Shown here: positions 1 to 5,098 of the stretch, one piece after another
Layout: each line of letters opens with the position of its first letter
Numbering within the stretch: the stretch's first letter is position 1
DNA from: Anaerolineaceae bacterium UBA5838
GTDB lineage: Bacteria > Chloroflexota > Anaerolineae > Anaerolineales > Anaerolineaceae
DNA: 6,471 bases
Reading direction: 5' to 3'
NCBI GenBank assembly: GCA_002432795.1
Contig: DJGU01000094.1
Coordinates: 7,766 to 14,236 of the forward strand
Notes under the pieces: generated by a model
Told to the model about the DNA's origin: nothing
The model's input: the letters and a program-made list of their open reading frames with translations, nothing else
Database searches by the model: none
Position numbers and translations under genes: made by a program

Positions 1-5
1 AAATT

Positions 6-32
6 GAGGTCAAAACCGCAAAACCTCTTTTT
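6..32 (+). terminator. Weak possible intrinsic terminator of an upstream gene
   Basis: GAGGT (6-10) can pair with ACCTC (23-27) across a 12-base loop, and five T (28-32) follow directly. A five-pair stem with a large loop is marginal. It would fit the end of a plus-strand gene lying left of the window, but no coding sequence enters from the left to support this. Confidence 0.2.
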
Positions 33-131
33 ATTTGCAAGGGTGGGTTGGCGTCAGATGCTCTTAACCTACCTGACCGTATAAATAGCCAATCGTCCAC
101 TAACATTTATTCCATTGCGAGCACAGCAGTA

Positions 132-276
132 TGTGCCCGCATGAAAGGGTATGGCGATTTGCTTGAAAATCTGTCATCGCGAACCTCATTTGTGAAGCGA
201 TCTAAACTGATACCCGATCACACTGATAAAGTTTCACAAGCCACCCTTTTTCGTTAGTTTGCAAATATTTCAGATT
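132..276 (+). repeat. Long direct repeat, copy 1 (~145 bp)
   Basis: This stretch matches 376-517 closely, from a shared TGTGCCCGC start to a shared GCAAATATTTCAGATT end, with scattered substitutions and a few small indels. The best conserved part runs from GGGTATGGCGATTTG to CTGATAAAGTTTCA. The same reading frame happens to be open in both copies, but that is expected for two similar sequences. I see no ribosome binding site and read it as non-coding dispersed repeat DNA. I cannot assign it to a known family. Confidence 0.85.
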
Positions 277-281
277 GCCAC

Positions 282-335
282 GACCTTTGCCAATTCATTG
301 CGTGGTACCAAAACAATATCTTCCTGGCAAAGGTC
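282..335. repeat. Inverted repeat between the two long repeats
   Basis: GACCTTTGCCA (282-292) is the exact reverse complement of TGGCAAAGGTC (325-335), giving an 11-bp stem around a 32-base spacer. TCATTGCG (296-303) and CGCAATGA (337-344) nearby are also reverse complements. The CATTGCG / CGCAATGAC words resemble small palindromic intergenic elements that are common in some bacterial genomes. No U-run follows the stem, so it is not an obvious terminator. Confidence 0.6.
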
Positions 336-375
336 TCGCAATGACAGGTGGCTGGTCGTCACAAGCGAATCAGCC

Positions 376-517
376 TGTGCCCGCGTAGCAGGGTATGGCG
401 ATTTGCTTGAAAATTTGTCATCGCGAACCTCTTTTGTGAAGCGATCTAAACTGATACCCGATCATACTGATAAAGTTTCAACAGCCCCCTTTTCGCCAGT
501 TGCAAATATTTCAGATT
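376..517 (+). repeat. Long direct repeat, copy 2 (~142 bp)
   Basis: Second copy of the sequence at 132-276, 244 bp downstream and in the same orientation. It differs by isolated substitutions (for example GTAGCAGG where copy 1 has ATGAAAGG) and has a shortened T/C-rich stretch near 486-494. Two diverged copies with unrelated DNA between them point to a dispersed or locally duplicated intergenic element, not to a CRISPR array. Confidence 0.85.
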
Positions 518-535
518 ACAAAGCGTAAGAGATCC

Positions 536-566
536 AAAGCCGGATTGAAAATCGCAATCCGGCCTA
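536..566. repeat. 31-bp hairpin repeat, copy 1
   Basis: The 31 bases are identical to 674-704 except for one base in the loop (C here, T there). The unit folds into a perfect 8-bp stem, GCCGGATT (539-546) with AATCCGGC (556-563), around a nine-base loop. The conserved arms and variable loop resemble a REP-like or MITE-like intergenic hairpin element. No U-run follows. Confidence 0.75.
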
Positions 567-595
567 CAATTGACATAGGGAACGAGACTCTCCGT

Positions 596-619
596 ACGGA
601 TGGGCCTTGGTCCATCCGT
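596..619. repeat. Perfect 8-bp inverted repeat
   Basis: ACGGATGG (596-603) pairs fully with CCATCCGT (612-619) around an eight-base loop; a G-T wobble can extend it inward. It sits between the two 31-bp hairpin repeats. No U-run follows on either strand, so its role is unknown. It may be another repeat family or a hairpin at the 3' end of a transcript. Confidence 0.5.
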
Positions 620-673
620 TTCAGATTTGATCGCGCCATTTTCCACAGTTTTTCCGTTTGGAAATTCAAAATT

Positions 674-704
674 AAAGCCGGATTGAAAATCGTAATCCGG
701 CCTA
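674..704. repeat. 31-bp hairpin repeat, copy 2
   Basis: Second copy of the 536-566 hairpin unit, same orientation, with the stem intact and a single T-for-C change in the loop. It ends about 20 bp from the ahcY terminator stem, so the repeat cluster lies just beyond the 3' end of that operon. Confidence 0.75.
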
Positions 705-712
705 TGGTAAAC

Positions 713-744
713 AAAAAAAATAGGAGCTGGCTTTCACCAACTCC
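713..744 (-). terminator. Intrinsic terminator of the kinase-ahcY operon
   Basis: Read on the minus strand, GGAGTTGG (744-737) pairs with CCAGCTCC (730-723) over eight base pairs, one of them a G-U wobble. The loop is six bases (TGAAAG). After TA comes a run of eight T (720-713). It starts 22 bp after the ahcY stop codon, the normal place for a Rho-independent terminator. On the plus strand the stem has no U-run, so it works for the minus strand only. Confidence 0.9.
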
Positions 745-766
745 TTCCACCTTCAAGACAAAAATC

Positions 767-2026
767 CTACGTTCCCTCTTCCCAGGAACCGAGGTATTTC
801 ACCTGCTCGTCGGTCAGCTTGTCGATCTTCACACCCATCGCAATCAGTTTGAGGCGCGCGATCTCGCGGTCGATCTCTTCAGGAACATCGTAAACCTTCT
901 TTTCAAGCTCGTCCGCATGTTTGATCATGTACTCTGCGCCGAGTGCCTGGTTGGCAAATGACATATCCATCACCGACGCGGGGTGCCCTTCGGCAGCTGC
1001 CAGGTTGATCAACCGGCCTTCGCCGAGGATGTTGATCACCCGCCCGTCCTTAAGTTCGTAGCTTTCCACAAACGGTCTCACCAGCCGCTTGGCTACTGCC
1101 ATCTCTTCGAGGGCGGGGATGTTGATTTCCACATTGAAGTGACCAGAATTGCCGACCAAAGCGCCGTCCTTCATCACCTCAAAGTGGTGCTTATCCACCA
1201 CATTCAGGTCGCCAGTCAGCGTGATGAAAATATCGCCAATCGGCGCGGCTTCCATCATGGGCATCACCCGGAACCCGTCCATAACGGCTTCGAGTGCCAC
1301 CATCGGGTCCACTTCGGTTACGACCACATTCGCGCCCATACCCCTCGCGCGCATCGCCAGACCGCGTCCGCACCAGCCATAACCAGCCACCACGAAAGTC
1401 TTGCCAGCCAGGAGCACGTTCGTCGCCCGCAGGATGCCATCGATTGTGGACTGCCCTGTGCCGTAGCGGTTATCGAAGAAGTGCTTGGTCATGGCGTCGT
1501 TAACCGCCATCACTGGGAACTCCAGCATCTTATCCGCTGCCATTGCGCGCAGCCGGATCACACCGGTGGTTGTCTCTTCCGTGCCGCCAATGATATTCGG
1601 GAGCAGATCACGCCGCTCTTTGTGGATCGTGCTCACCAGATCCGCGCCATCATCCATGGTAATATGCGGGGCGTGGTCAAGTGCGGCGCGCAGATTCTTG
1701 TAGTAGGTCTTGTCGTCTTCGCCTTTGATCGCGTAAACCGGGATCTCGTACTGCGATACCAAGGCGGCAGCCACGTCATCCTGCGTTGAAAGTGGGTTCG
1801 AAGCCGTAAGCACGATATCCGCGCCGCCAGCCTGCATCGTCCGCATCAGGTTCGCAGTTTCTGTCGTAACGTGCATACAGCACGACATGCGAATGCCCTC
1901 AAAAGGTCGTTCGCGGCGGAAGCGTTCTTCCAAAATCGCCAGCACGGGCATCTCGCGTGCCGCCCAATCCATCCGGCGGCGTCCGCCTTCTGCCAGGTTT
2001 AAATCTCTAATGTTGTAATTCTCCAT
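767..2026 (-). CDS. ahcY: S-adenosylhomocysteinase (adenosylhomocysteine hydrolase)
   Basis: Cytoplasmic NAD-dependent enzyme that reversibly splits S-adenosyl-L-homocysteine into L-homocysteine and adenosine, relieving product inhibition of methyltransferases. The 419-residue product carries the family's hallmarks: H52 in M-H-V-T-T-E-T, D126 in D-D-G-A-D, E151 in E-E-T-T-T-G, K181 and D185 in A-M-T-K-H-F-F-D-N, the NAD-binding loop G-Y-G-W-C-G-R-G (215-222; G-Y-G-D-V-G-K-G is more usual), N-S-G-H-F (293-297), and the late H348 in E-G-H-P. It ends in Y-L-G-S-W-E-E-G-T and lacks the usual P-F-x-P-x-x-Y-R-Y tail, as in archaeal and Thermotoga-type short forms, so its cofactor pocket is probably of that type. 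The ATG at 2026 follows GGAGAGG (2035-2029) at short spacing. It is the second gene of an operon, 22 bp after the kinase, and is followed by a strong terminator. Confidence 0.97.
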   Translation of the reverse strand: MENYNIRDLNLAEGGRRRMDWAAREMPVLAILEERFRRERPFEGIRMSCCMHVTTETANLMRTMQAGGADIVLTASNPLSTQDDVAAALVSQYEIPVYAIKGEDDKTYYKNLRAALDHAPHITMDDGADLVSTIHKERRDLLPNIIGGTEETTTGVIRLRAMAADKMLEFPVMAVNDAMTKHFFDNRYGTGQSTIDGILRATNVLLAGKTFVVAGYGWCGRGLAMRARGMGANVVVTEVDPMVALEAVMDGFRVMPMMEAAPIGDIFITLTGDLNVVDKHHFEVMKDGALVGNSGHFNVEINIPALEEMAVAKRLVRPFVESYELKDGRVINILGEGRLINLAAAEGHPASVMDMSFANQALGAEYMIKHADELEKKVYDVPEEIDREIARLKLIAMGVKIDKLTDEQVKYLGSWEEGT

Positions 2027-2048
2027 TGCCTCTCCAATAATTTAGTTT

Positions 2049-3002
2049 TTAAATCTCATCCAGCAAGCCTTCATCATCGAAGTGCTCACGGTAAAATGCT
2101 ACAAACTCAGCCCAGGTGTAGCAGTGACACTGGGGTCCTACTTCCTTTATACAATACGCCGCGGCTGTATTGCCGATCTCAACGCAGACCTTCAGCGACA
2201 GTCCTGCCATGTAACCCCGCAAAAAGCCGCCCCTAAAAGCGTCCCCCACTCCGGTCGGGTCCTTTACGTCCAACCCGCCAATCGCCGGCACCACGCAGTC
2301 CACCCCTTCTGCCACGACGCGCGCACCGTGTTCGGCTAATGTTACCACTGTAAATGCCGGTTTTGCCAGGATCTCCTTAGCGCTCCAGCCAGTATGCTTC
2401 TGCAGCAGTTCAAATTCATACTCATTGATGAACATTCCGTGCGCGTGTTCCACTCCGTCCCGCATCACGTCAGCGTCCAGGCTGACAATCTGCTGACCCG
2501 GGTCAAACAGCATCCTTAGCCCCAGCTCAGGGGCTTCGCGGATGTAGCGCTGCATTGTCCGCGGATCTGTAGGAGAGACCATCACAAAATCATCCGCCTC
2601 AAAATTCGCTTCCGCCAGGGGTAAATCAGCCGAGTCTGCCATCGCGCCGGTATAAAAAGTGGAGATCTGCGCGTTCGAGCGATCGGTCGTGGCAAAAAAC
2701 GAAGCCGTAAATTTTTCAGGGATGATCTTCACGCCGCTGGTATCCACTCCCAACTGCTCCAGCCGTCGGGCGTAGTCCCCAAAATCCTGCCCGGCAGTCG
2801 AGAACAAATAGGCATTACCGCCCAGCATCGCCAGGGTGTAGGCAATATTCGGACCCACTCCTCCATCCTGCTTGATCATATCGTGCACCAAAAATGACAG
2901 TGAAACTTTGTCCAGGTGTTCAGCAATCAGGTGATCCTTAAATAAACCAGGGAATCGCATTAAATAATCAAAGGCAATCGATCCGGTCAATATTACTTTC
3001 AT
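2049..3002 (-). CDS. PfkB-family carbohydrate kinase, probable adenosine kinase
   Basis: Ribokinase/PfkB-fold kinase of 317 residues, the normal family length. Visible motifs are an N-terminal beta strand with G-S-I-A-F-D (7-12, substrate-side Asp), the di-glycine switch G-G-V-G-P-N-I-A (47-54), the Mg-binding N-x-x-E at 193-196, and the anion hole with catalytic base D-P-T-G-V-G-D-A-F (248-256, base D254). PfkB enzymes phosphorylate sugars or nucleosides with ATP. Adenosine is the best guess because the gene lies directly upstream of ahcY, 22 bp apart, and the kinase would convert AhcY's adenosine to AMP and pull that reaction forward. Ribokinase or another nucleoside kinase remains possible from sequence alone. 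The ATG at 3002 has GGGAGAGG (3015-3008) five bases upstream, nearly the same ribosome binding site as ahcY. There is no signal peptide; the product should be cytoplasmic. Confidence 0.9.
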   Translation of the reverse strand: MKVILTGSIAFDYLMRFPGLFKDHLIAEHLDKVSLSFLVHDMIKQDGGVGPNIAYTLAMLGGNAYLFSTAGQDFGDYARRLEQLGVDTSGVKIIPEKFTASFFATTDRSNAQISTFYTGAMADSADLPLAEANFEADDFVMVSPTDPRTMQRYIREAPELGLRMLFDPGQQIVSLDADVMRDGVEHAHGMFINEYEFELLQKHTGWSAKEILAKPAFTVVTLAEHGARVVAEGVDCVVPAIGGLDVKDPTGVGDAFRGGFLRGYMAGLSLKVCVEIGNTAAAYCIKEVGPQCHCYTWAEFVAFYREHFDDEGLLDEI

Positions 3003-3004
3003 GC

Positions 3005-3199
3005 TTACCTCTCCCTTGCAATCCGGGTCACACCCCGGAAAGTTGGTTTGAACAGTATGCCGTCTGCCGGCTCTCTCCGATCGATCAAACGGGTCGGCTG
3101 GGAGCAGTTTACGGTAAATAATCTCATTTTACTGGGGATGAGCGCTTGTTGGCGAACGAATTTTGAGCGGTGTGCTGCTTGCCACTCAGGGGCTGTCAT
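3005..3199 (-). CDS. Possible 64-residue upstream ORF in the kinase leader
   Basis: An ATG at 3199, preceded by GAGG four bases upstream (3207-3204), opens 64 codons. They end in TAA (3007-3005), two bases before the kinase ATG. The product is basic and shows no motif, membrane segment or resemblance I can name. The position between the predicted promoter and the kinase, with an end that almost touches the kinase start, would allow translational coupling or a leader-peptide role. It may equally be chance openness in an untranslated leader, and the kinase has its own strong ribosome binding site inside this ORF. Confidence 0.22.
   Translation of the reverse strand: MTAPEWQAAHRSKFVRQQALIPSKMRLFTVNCSQPTRLIDRREPADGILFKPTFRGVTRIARER
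3022..3039 (-). promoter_or_regulatory. Hairpin just upstream of the kinase ribosome binding site
   Basis: On the minus strand TCCGGG (3039-3034) pairs with CCCGGA (3027-3022) around a six-base loop (GTGTGA). The stem ends six bases before the GGGAGAGG ribosome binding site (3015-3008). It could insulate or modulate kinase translation, but no alternative pairing that hides the ribosome binding site is obvious to me. Confidence 0.3.
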
Positions 3200-3209
3200 A
3201 TTTCCTCAC

Positions 3210-3230
3210 AAAAAGACGCCATCCGGCGCC
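3210..3230 (-). terminator. Terminator-like hairpin at the very 5' end of the operon leader
   Basis: On the minus strand GGCGCC (3230-3225) pairs with GGCGTC (3220-3215), six pairs including one G-U, around GGAT. Five T follow (3214-3210). It lies only about 7 nt after the predicted transcription start (~3237). That is unusually early for an attenuator, so it might instead protect the 5' end of the mRNA or terminate transcription arriving from further right. Confidence 0.4.
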
Positions 3231-3243
3231 TGTCAATGGCAAT

Positions 3244-3272
3244 AGTTTATCACGGCTTGGGGTAAGTGTCAA
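3244..3272 (-). promoter_or_regulatory. Sigma-70-type promoter for the kinase-ahcY operon
   Basis: Read on the minus strand there is a perfect -35 box TTGACA (3272-3267), a 17-bp spacer, and a -10 box TAAACT (3249-3244, four of six consensus bases). A run of eight T lies just upstream of the -35, giving A/T-rich DNA there. The predicted start is near 3237, leaving about 235 nt of leader before the kinase ATG. Confidence 0.65.
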
Positions 3273-3302
3273 AAAAAATAGAGAGCCAATACTTCTGCCC
3301 GC

Positions 3303-3330
3303 TCGTCGGAAAAGGATATTTTCGCGACGA
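3303..3330. repeat. Strong inverted repeat in the divergent intergenic region
   Basis: TCGTCG (3303-3308) then GAAAA (3309-3313) pair with TTTTC (3319-3323) then CGACGA (3325-3330), with a five-base loop (GGATA) and one bulged G (3324). That is eleven pairs with a single bulge. It lies between the minus-strand operon promoter and arsC. No U-run follows, so it is more likely an operator for a dimeric regulator or a repeat element than a terminator. Confidence 0.5.
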
Positions 3331-3372
3331 TCTTAGCATGCCCAGTTTCAGTCTACCCCGATGTCCAAATAT

Positions 3373-3388
3373 CTTAACAACCTTAACA
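3373..3388 (+). promoter_or_regulatory. Tandem CTTAACA direct repeat upstream of arsC
   Basis: CTTAACA occurs at 3373-3379 and again at 3382-3388, nine bases apart, with looser relatives downstream (GTTAATA at 3402-3408 and CTTAACT at 3445-3451). Tandem TTAACA words recall Pho-box-type operators, but those normally repeat every 11 bp, so I do not assign a regulator. The surrounding 3360-3480 stretch is A/T-rich and must hold the arsC promoter; I found no convincing -35/-10 pair there. Confidence 0.3.
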
Positions 3389-3527
3389 CATCTGCGTAAA
3401 CGTTAATATTTCAAAACCAAATTTTTTGAAAGACTTTACAATTTCTTAACTAATGTTGTTGTGTGTTGATACTACACTTAAACAATGACCAAAGGTGCTA
3501 TTAAACACCAAACACAAAGGAGATGCG

Positions 3528-3959
3528 ATGATGCAAAAAGTACTATTTGTCTGCACCCATAATTCAGCCAGAAGTCAAATGGCAGAGACCTTTTTGAATG
3601 ATCTTGGTGAAGGCAGGTTCGTGGCTGAGAGTGCCGGACTGGAAAAGGGTATCCTTAATCCTATCGTGGTGGAGGCTATGGCTGAGTTGGGATACGACAT
3701 CTCCCACAACCAAACCGATTCGGTTTTCGATTTTTTTAAAGAAGGACGCAAATATGACTACGTGATCAAAGTCTGTGATCAGTCCAACGCCCAGCAGTGC
3801 CCGATCTTTCCTGGAGCAAAGGTGAGTTGGAACTGGGACTTTCGTGATCCAGCCTCCTTCACTGGCAGTCATGATGAGCGTTTGGAACAAACGCGAGCCA
3901 TACGCGATGCGATCAAGGTCAGGATTGAGGAGTTTCTTCGCGTCGTTATCCCTGGCTGA
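3528..3959 (+). CDS. arsC: Arsenate reductase, low-molecular-weight phosphatase fold
   Basis: Cytoplasmic enzyme expected to reduce arsenate to arsenite using thioredoxin or another low-molecular-weight thiol. The 143-residue product starts with the phosphatase P-loop V-C-T-H-N-S-A-R-S-Q (C9 to R15, the C-x5-R signature). It has two further cysteines, C83 and C91, in V-C-D-Q-S-N-A-Q-Q-C-P, matching the redox pair of the pI258-type family (Cys10/82/89) with one extra residue between them, and D107-P108, the usual site of the general acid. A protein tyrosine phosphatase would lack the C83/C91 pair. AAAGGAG (3516-3522) lies five bases before the ATG at 3528 and eight before a second ATG at 3531, so either could be used; an in-frame GTG at 3495 has no good ribosome binding site. 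No arsR or arsenite efflux gene is visible. Confidence 0.93.
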   Translation: MMQKVLFVCTHNSARSQMAETFLNDLGEGRFVAESAGLEKGILNPIVVEAMAELGYDISHNQTDSVFDFFKEGRKYDYVIKVCDQSNAQQCPIFPGAKVSWNWDFRDPASFTGSHDERLEQTRAIRDAIKVRIEEFLRVVIPG

Positions 3960-3998
3960 TATCAAGCAGAGTTTTCTCAAACAAATAATGGGGGATTT

Positions 3999-4017
3999 GG
4001 TGAGGTGATAGCTCACC
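3999..4017. other. Hairpin after arsC without a U-run
   Basis: GGTGAG (3999-4004) pairs exactly with CTCACC (4012-4017) around a seven-base loop, 40 bp after the arsC stop. No T-run follows, so it is not a standard intrinsic terminator. It may stabilise the arsC mRNA 3' end or be an operator ahead of the regulator gene. Confidence 0.35.
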
Positions 4018-4061
4018 CATAATTCAGCACTCCAGGTCAAGAAATCTTTTAGAATTGTCCT

Positions 4062-4067
4062 TATAAT
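4062..4067 (+). promoter_or_regulatory. Consensus -10 box before the AraC-type regulator
   Basis: TATAAT (4062-4067) is a perfect -10 hexamer and would start a transcript near 4074, giving a ~15-nt leader that just accommodates the AAAGG ribosome binding site (4077-4081). The -35 region (TCAAGA at 4038-4043, 18-bp spacer) is poor, which would fit a promoter needing an activator. It suggests the regulator can be transcribed independently of arsC. Confidence 0.4.
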
Positions 4068-4088
4068 CTCCTCCAGAAAGGCGAAAAA

Positions 4089-5009
4089 GTGACACACGAG
4101 AAAAAAAGTGAAGGATCAGCGGCGGTTGAGCGGATGAAAAAGTTCATCTCGGAACATCTTCACCAGCCCATCACCGCCAGCGATGTGGCCAAAGCCGCGG
4201 GCTACTCGCAGTATCACGCTGCCAGGGTCTTCAAAGCCGAAACCGGCCTGGCGCCCTTTGAGTACATCCGGCGGCAAAGGCTCACCGCTTCCGCCCGCGT
4301 CTTACGCTCAGGCAAGTACAAGGTGCTCGACGTTGCGCTGGATTTCGTCTTCGATACGCACGAAGGGTTCACACGCGCCTTCACCAAGGGGTTCGGCATC
4401 TCCCCAAAAAGGTATGCCACCCGCCCCACACCCGAAGGATGGCTGATCCCAACCAGCTATCTCGACCGATCCAATACCAATTCGGAGGAATGGAATATGA
4501 ACAAAGCATCTGTCATTTTTACCCAAATCGTCGACCGTCCGGTACGCAAGCTGATCCTCAGGCGCGGCAAAGCAGCGGATAACTACTTCGATTATTGCAA
4601 CGAGATCGGCTGCGGTGAGCACAACGCTTCGGCAGCCTGGGACGTGTTGACTGAGATCAAGGAAGCCTTATACGAGCCGGTGGGCGTTTGGCTGCCGGAG
4701 AATATGCGCCCGGCTGGGACAGGCGTCTACGCGCATGGCGTGGAAGTGGCGGAAGATTTCAGCGGCGAAATACCCGAGGAATTTGAAGTGATGGAGCTGC
4801 CTGCCTGTCAGATGATGGTCTTCCAGGGCGAACCTTATGACGACGAAGTATTTGAAGAGGCGGTGGGAATGTGCATGGAGCAGATCAAGCGCTTCAACCC
4901 GGAAGTCTATGGCTATGAGTGGGCACCGGAGCTCGCTCCGCGTATGCAGCTCGCTCCGGAAGGCTGGCGCGGGTATATCGAGATGCTGCCGGTGAGGCGT
5001 GTAAGGTGA
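4089..5009 (+). CDS. AraC-family regulator with GyrI-like effector-binding domain
   Basis: Predicted cytoplasmic DNA-binding regulator, 306 residues. Residues ~14-110 form an AraC/XylS DNA-binding domain with two helix-turn-helix units: I-T-A-S-D-V-A-K-A-A-G-Y-S (28-40) onward, and V-L-D-V-A-L-D-F-V-F-D-T-H-E-G-F-T-R-A-F (79-98) followed by G-I-S-P-K-R-Y. After a linker (~112-136), residues ~140-303 look like a GyrI-like (Rob/BmrR-type) small-molecule-binding domain, judged from the N-terminal strand, the acidic E-V-M-E-L-P-A segment (233-239) and the terminal Y-I-E-M-L-P-V strand. The order resembles E. coli Rob. The effector is unknown; hydrophobic or cationic compounds are typical for the fold. 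The GTG at 4089 has AAAGG (4077-4081) seven bases upstream. A strong internal start lies at codon 137. Its C/G-rich codons contrast with the A/T-richer arsC and IS genes. No clear target gene adjoins it, and linkage to arsenic is unproven. Confidence 0.88.
   Translation: MTHEKKSEGSAAVERMKKFISEHLHQPITASDVAKAAGYSQYHAARVFKAETGLAPFEYIRRQRLTASARVLRSGKYKVLDVALDFVFDTHEGFTRAFTKGFGISPKRYATRPTPEGWLIPTSYLDRSNTNSEEWNMNKASVIFTQIVDRPVRKLILRRGKAADNYFDYCNEIGCGEHNASAAWDVLTEIKEALYEPVGVWLPENMRPAGTGVYAHGVEVAEDFSGEIPEEFEVMELPACQMMVFQGEPYDDEVFEEAVGMCMEQIKRFNPEVYGYEWAPELAPRMQLAPEGWRGYIEMLPVRRVR
4484..4499 (+). promoter_or_regulatory. Internal ribosome binding site and in-frame ATG at the domain junction
   Basis: GGAGG (4484-4488) stands eight bases before ATG (4497-4499), which is codon 137 of the regulator and in frame. 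The ATG falls in the linker, so initiation here would make a free 170-residue GyrI-like domain. This site is closer to the ideal Shine-Dalgarno than the one used for the full protein (AAAGG with GTG). It may be functional, or a relic of a fusion between a regulator gene and a downstream GyrI-like gene. Confidence 0.5.
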
Positions 5010-5013
5010 TGGT

Positions 5014-5045
5014 TTGTCATTCTGAATAGTTTTTATTGTCATTCT
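5014..5045 (+). repeat. Two TTGTCATTCT direct repeats after the regulator gene
   Basis: TTGTCATTCT is found at 5014-5023 and 5036-5045, 22 bp apart, and the shorter GTCATTCTGAG recurs at 5110-5120 inside the IS left end. The GTCATTCTGA word is typical of dispersed intergenic repeats in some genomes. The intergenic stretch the IS entered is probably repeat-derived. Confidence 0.4.
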
Positions 5046-5059
5046 AGTATAAATAAGAC

Positions 5060-5076
5060 ATAACCCGAACGGTTAT
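5060..5076. repeat. Perfect 6-bp palindrome beside the IS left end
   Basis: ATAACC (5060-5065) pairs with GGTTAT (5071-5076) around five bases. It lies 51 bp after the regulator stop and 6 bp left of the proposed IS left boundary. There is no U-run. It may be host DNA that forms part of the insertion target; several IS110-family elements choose palindromic or repeat targets. Confidence 0.4.
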
Positions 5077-5086
5077 ACAATACTCG

Positions 5087-5098
5087 TAGAAGTCAAGG
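5087..5098 (+). repeat. Subterminal inverted repeat, left copy of the IS
   Basis: TAGAAGTCAAGG is the exact reverse complement of 6445-6456. A 12-base match between these two short flanks is unlikely by chance. It marks the left end region and sits about 4 bp inside the proposed boundary. Much of it also recurs directly, with its CTCGTAGA flank, at 5217-5236. Confidence 0.7.

Noticed and set aside
48..528. Two plus-strand ORFs sharing a ~30-residue peptide
   Set aside because: The shared peptide is simply the translation of the duplicated ~145-bp repeat. Neither ORF has a ribosome binding site, and the flanking residues are unrelated.
132..704. CRISPR array
   Set aside because: Only two copies of each repeat, far too long or too widely spaced, with no regular spacers and no cas genes.
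983..1789. 268-codon open frame on the plus strand
   Set aside because: It lies entirely antisense to ahcY, is rich in His/Arg/Ala as expected for the complement of C/G-biased codons, and has no ribosome binding site or domain.
3003..3240. SAH or SAM riboswitch upstream of the kinase-ahcY operon
   Set aside because: The context invites it, but I could not find the conserved cores of the riboswitch classes I know. Left as an open question in the findings.
3564..4097. 177-codon minus-strand ORF
   Set aside because: Mostly antisense to the well-supported arsC gene, with no motif or ribosome binding site.
4308..4622. 104-codon minus-strand ORF inside the regulator gene
   Set aside because: Shadow of the AraC-type gene, which has clear domain matches on the other strand.
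5014..5053. Promoter for the transposase from TTGTCA and TATAAA words
   Set aside because: The hexamers are 28 or 6 bp apart, not near 17, and lie outside the proposed IS boundary.
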